A DNA stretch of 6,009 nt, from NCBI GenBank assembly GCA_023264915.1, contig JAHFUU010000179.1, positions 1-6,009 on the forward strand. The letters are read 5' to 3'. The position numbers and the translations under genes were made by a program. Of this stretch, positions 5,929-6,009 are shown one piece after another. The notes beneath the pieces are model-generated. The model was not told the origin of the DNA. It did not search any database and worked only from the letters and a program-made list of their open reading frames with translations. The DNA is from Microthrixaceae bacterium (GTDB taxonomy: Bacteria; Actinomycetota; Acidimicrobiia; Acidimicrobiales; Acidimicrobilacustridaceae). How positions within the stretch are numbered: position 1 is the stretch's first letter; every line of letters starts with the position of its first letter.

Positions 5929-5931
5929 GCG

Positions 5932-6009
5932 TCACTTGGAGTAGAGCTCGACTATGAGCTGCTCGCGGACGGGTACGTCTATCTGTTCACGCAATGGCAG
6001 ATCGAGCAC
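5932..6009 (-). CDS. rpsD: 30S ribosomal protein S4, C-terminal end only
   Basis: Only the last 25 residues and the TGA stop lie in the window; the gene runs off the right edge. The visible peptide contains LPLREQIDVPVREQLIVE and ends LYSK, the characteristic C-terminus of bacterial S4. S4 is a primary 16S rRNA-binding protein that starts assembly of the small-subunit body. In E. coli it also represses its own operon and interacts with antitermination. Its place directly upstream of rpoA matches the usual order rpsM-rpsK-rpsD-rpoA-rplQ, so the missing upstream part is expected to continue that operon. Confidence 0.95.
   Translation of the reverse strand: MLDLPLREQIDVPVREQLIVELYSK

Overview
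This window is a conserved actinobacterial-type translation and transcription gene block. All supported genes lie on the minus strand, so the gene order reads from the right edge to the left: rpsD (3' end only), rpoA, rplQ, an F420-type luciferase-like (LLM) oxidoreductase, a possible small ORF, truA, rplM, rpsI, glmM. G+C is high and third codon positions are mostly G or C. The order rpsD-rpoA-rplQ-truA followed by rplM-rpsI-glmM is that of Mycobacterium and relatives. RpoA starts with an actinobacterial-like 'MLVIQRPT', and an F420-type enzyme is present. I therefore infer a high-G+C member of the Actinobacteriota. An early-branching class such as Acidimicrobiia is plausible, but the sequence alone does not prove it.

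Right third (about 4537-6009): the end of ribosomal protein S4, the RNA polymerase alpha subunit and ribosomal protein L17, closely spaced. The rplQ Shine-Dalgarno overlaps the rpoA stop codon. Centre (about 2638-4507): an LLM-class flavin/F420 oxidoreductase of the MSMEG_4141-like type sits between rplQ and truA, where ribosomal operons usually have no redox gene. The 196-nt gap between it and truA is filled exactly by an unrecognised 67-codon frame that has a 4-nt GTGA overlap with each neighbour. truA encodes the tRNA pseudouridine 38-40 synthase. Left part (115-2432): after a 205-nt gap containing a GC-rich tandem repeat, a weak promoter candidate and a clear hairpin, come rplM and rpsI (L13 and S9, normally co-transcribed), then glmM (phosphoglucosamine mutase, for UDP-GlcNAc and peptidoglycan synthesis). 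Positions 1-114 hold no gene I can support.

Together the genes supply ribosomal proteins (S4, L17, L13, S9), the RNA polymerase assembly platform, a tRNA modification enzyme and a cell-wall precursor enzyme. This is a growth-linked housekeeping cluster. I see no CRISPR array, transposase, tRNA, rRNA or phage gene. The parts worth a second look are the oxidoreductase with its flanking small frame, and the rplM leader. I did not find a convincing undescribed multi-gene system.
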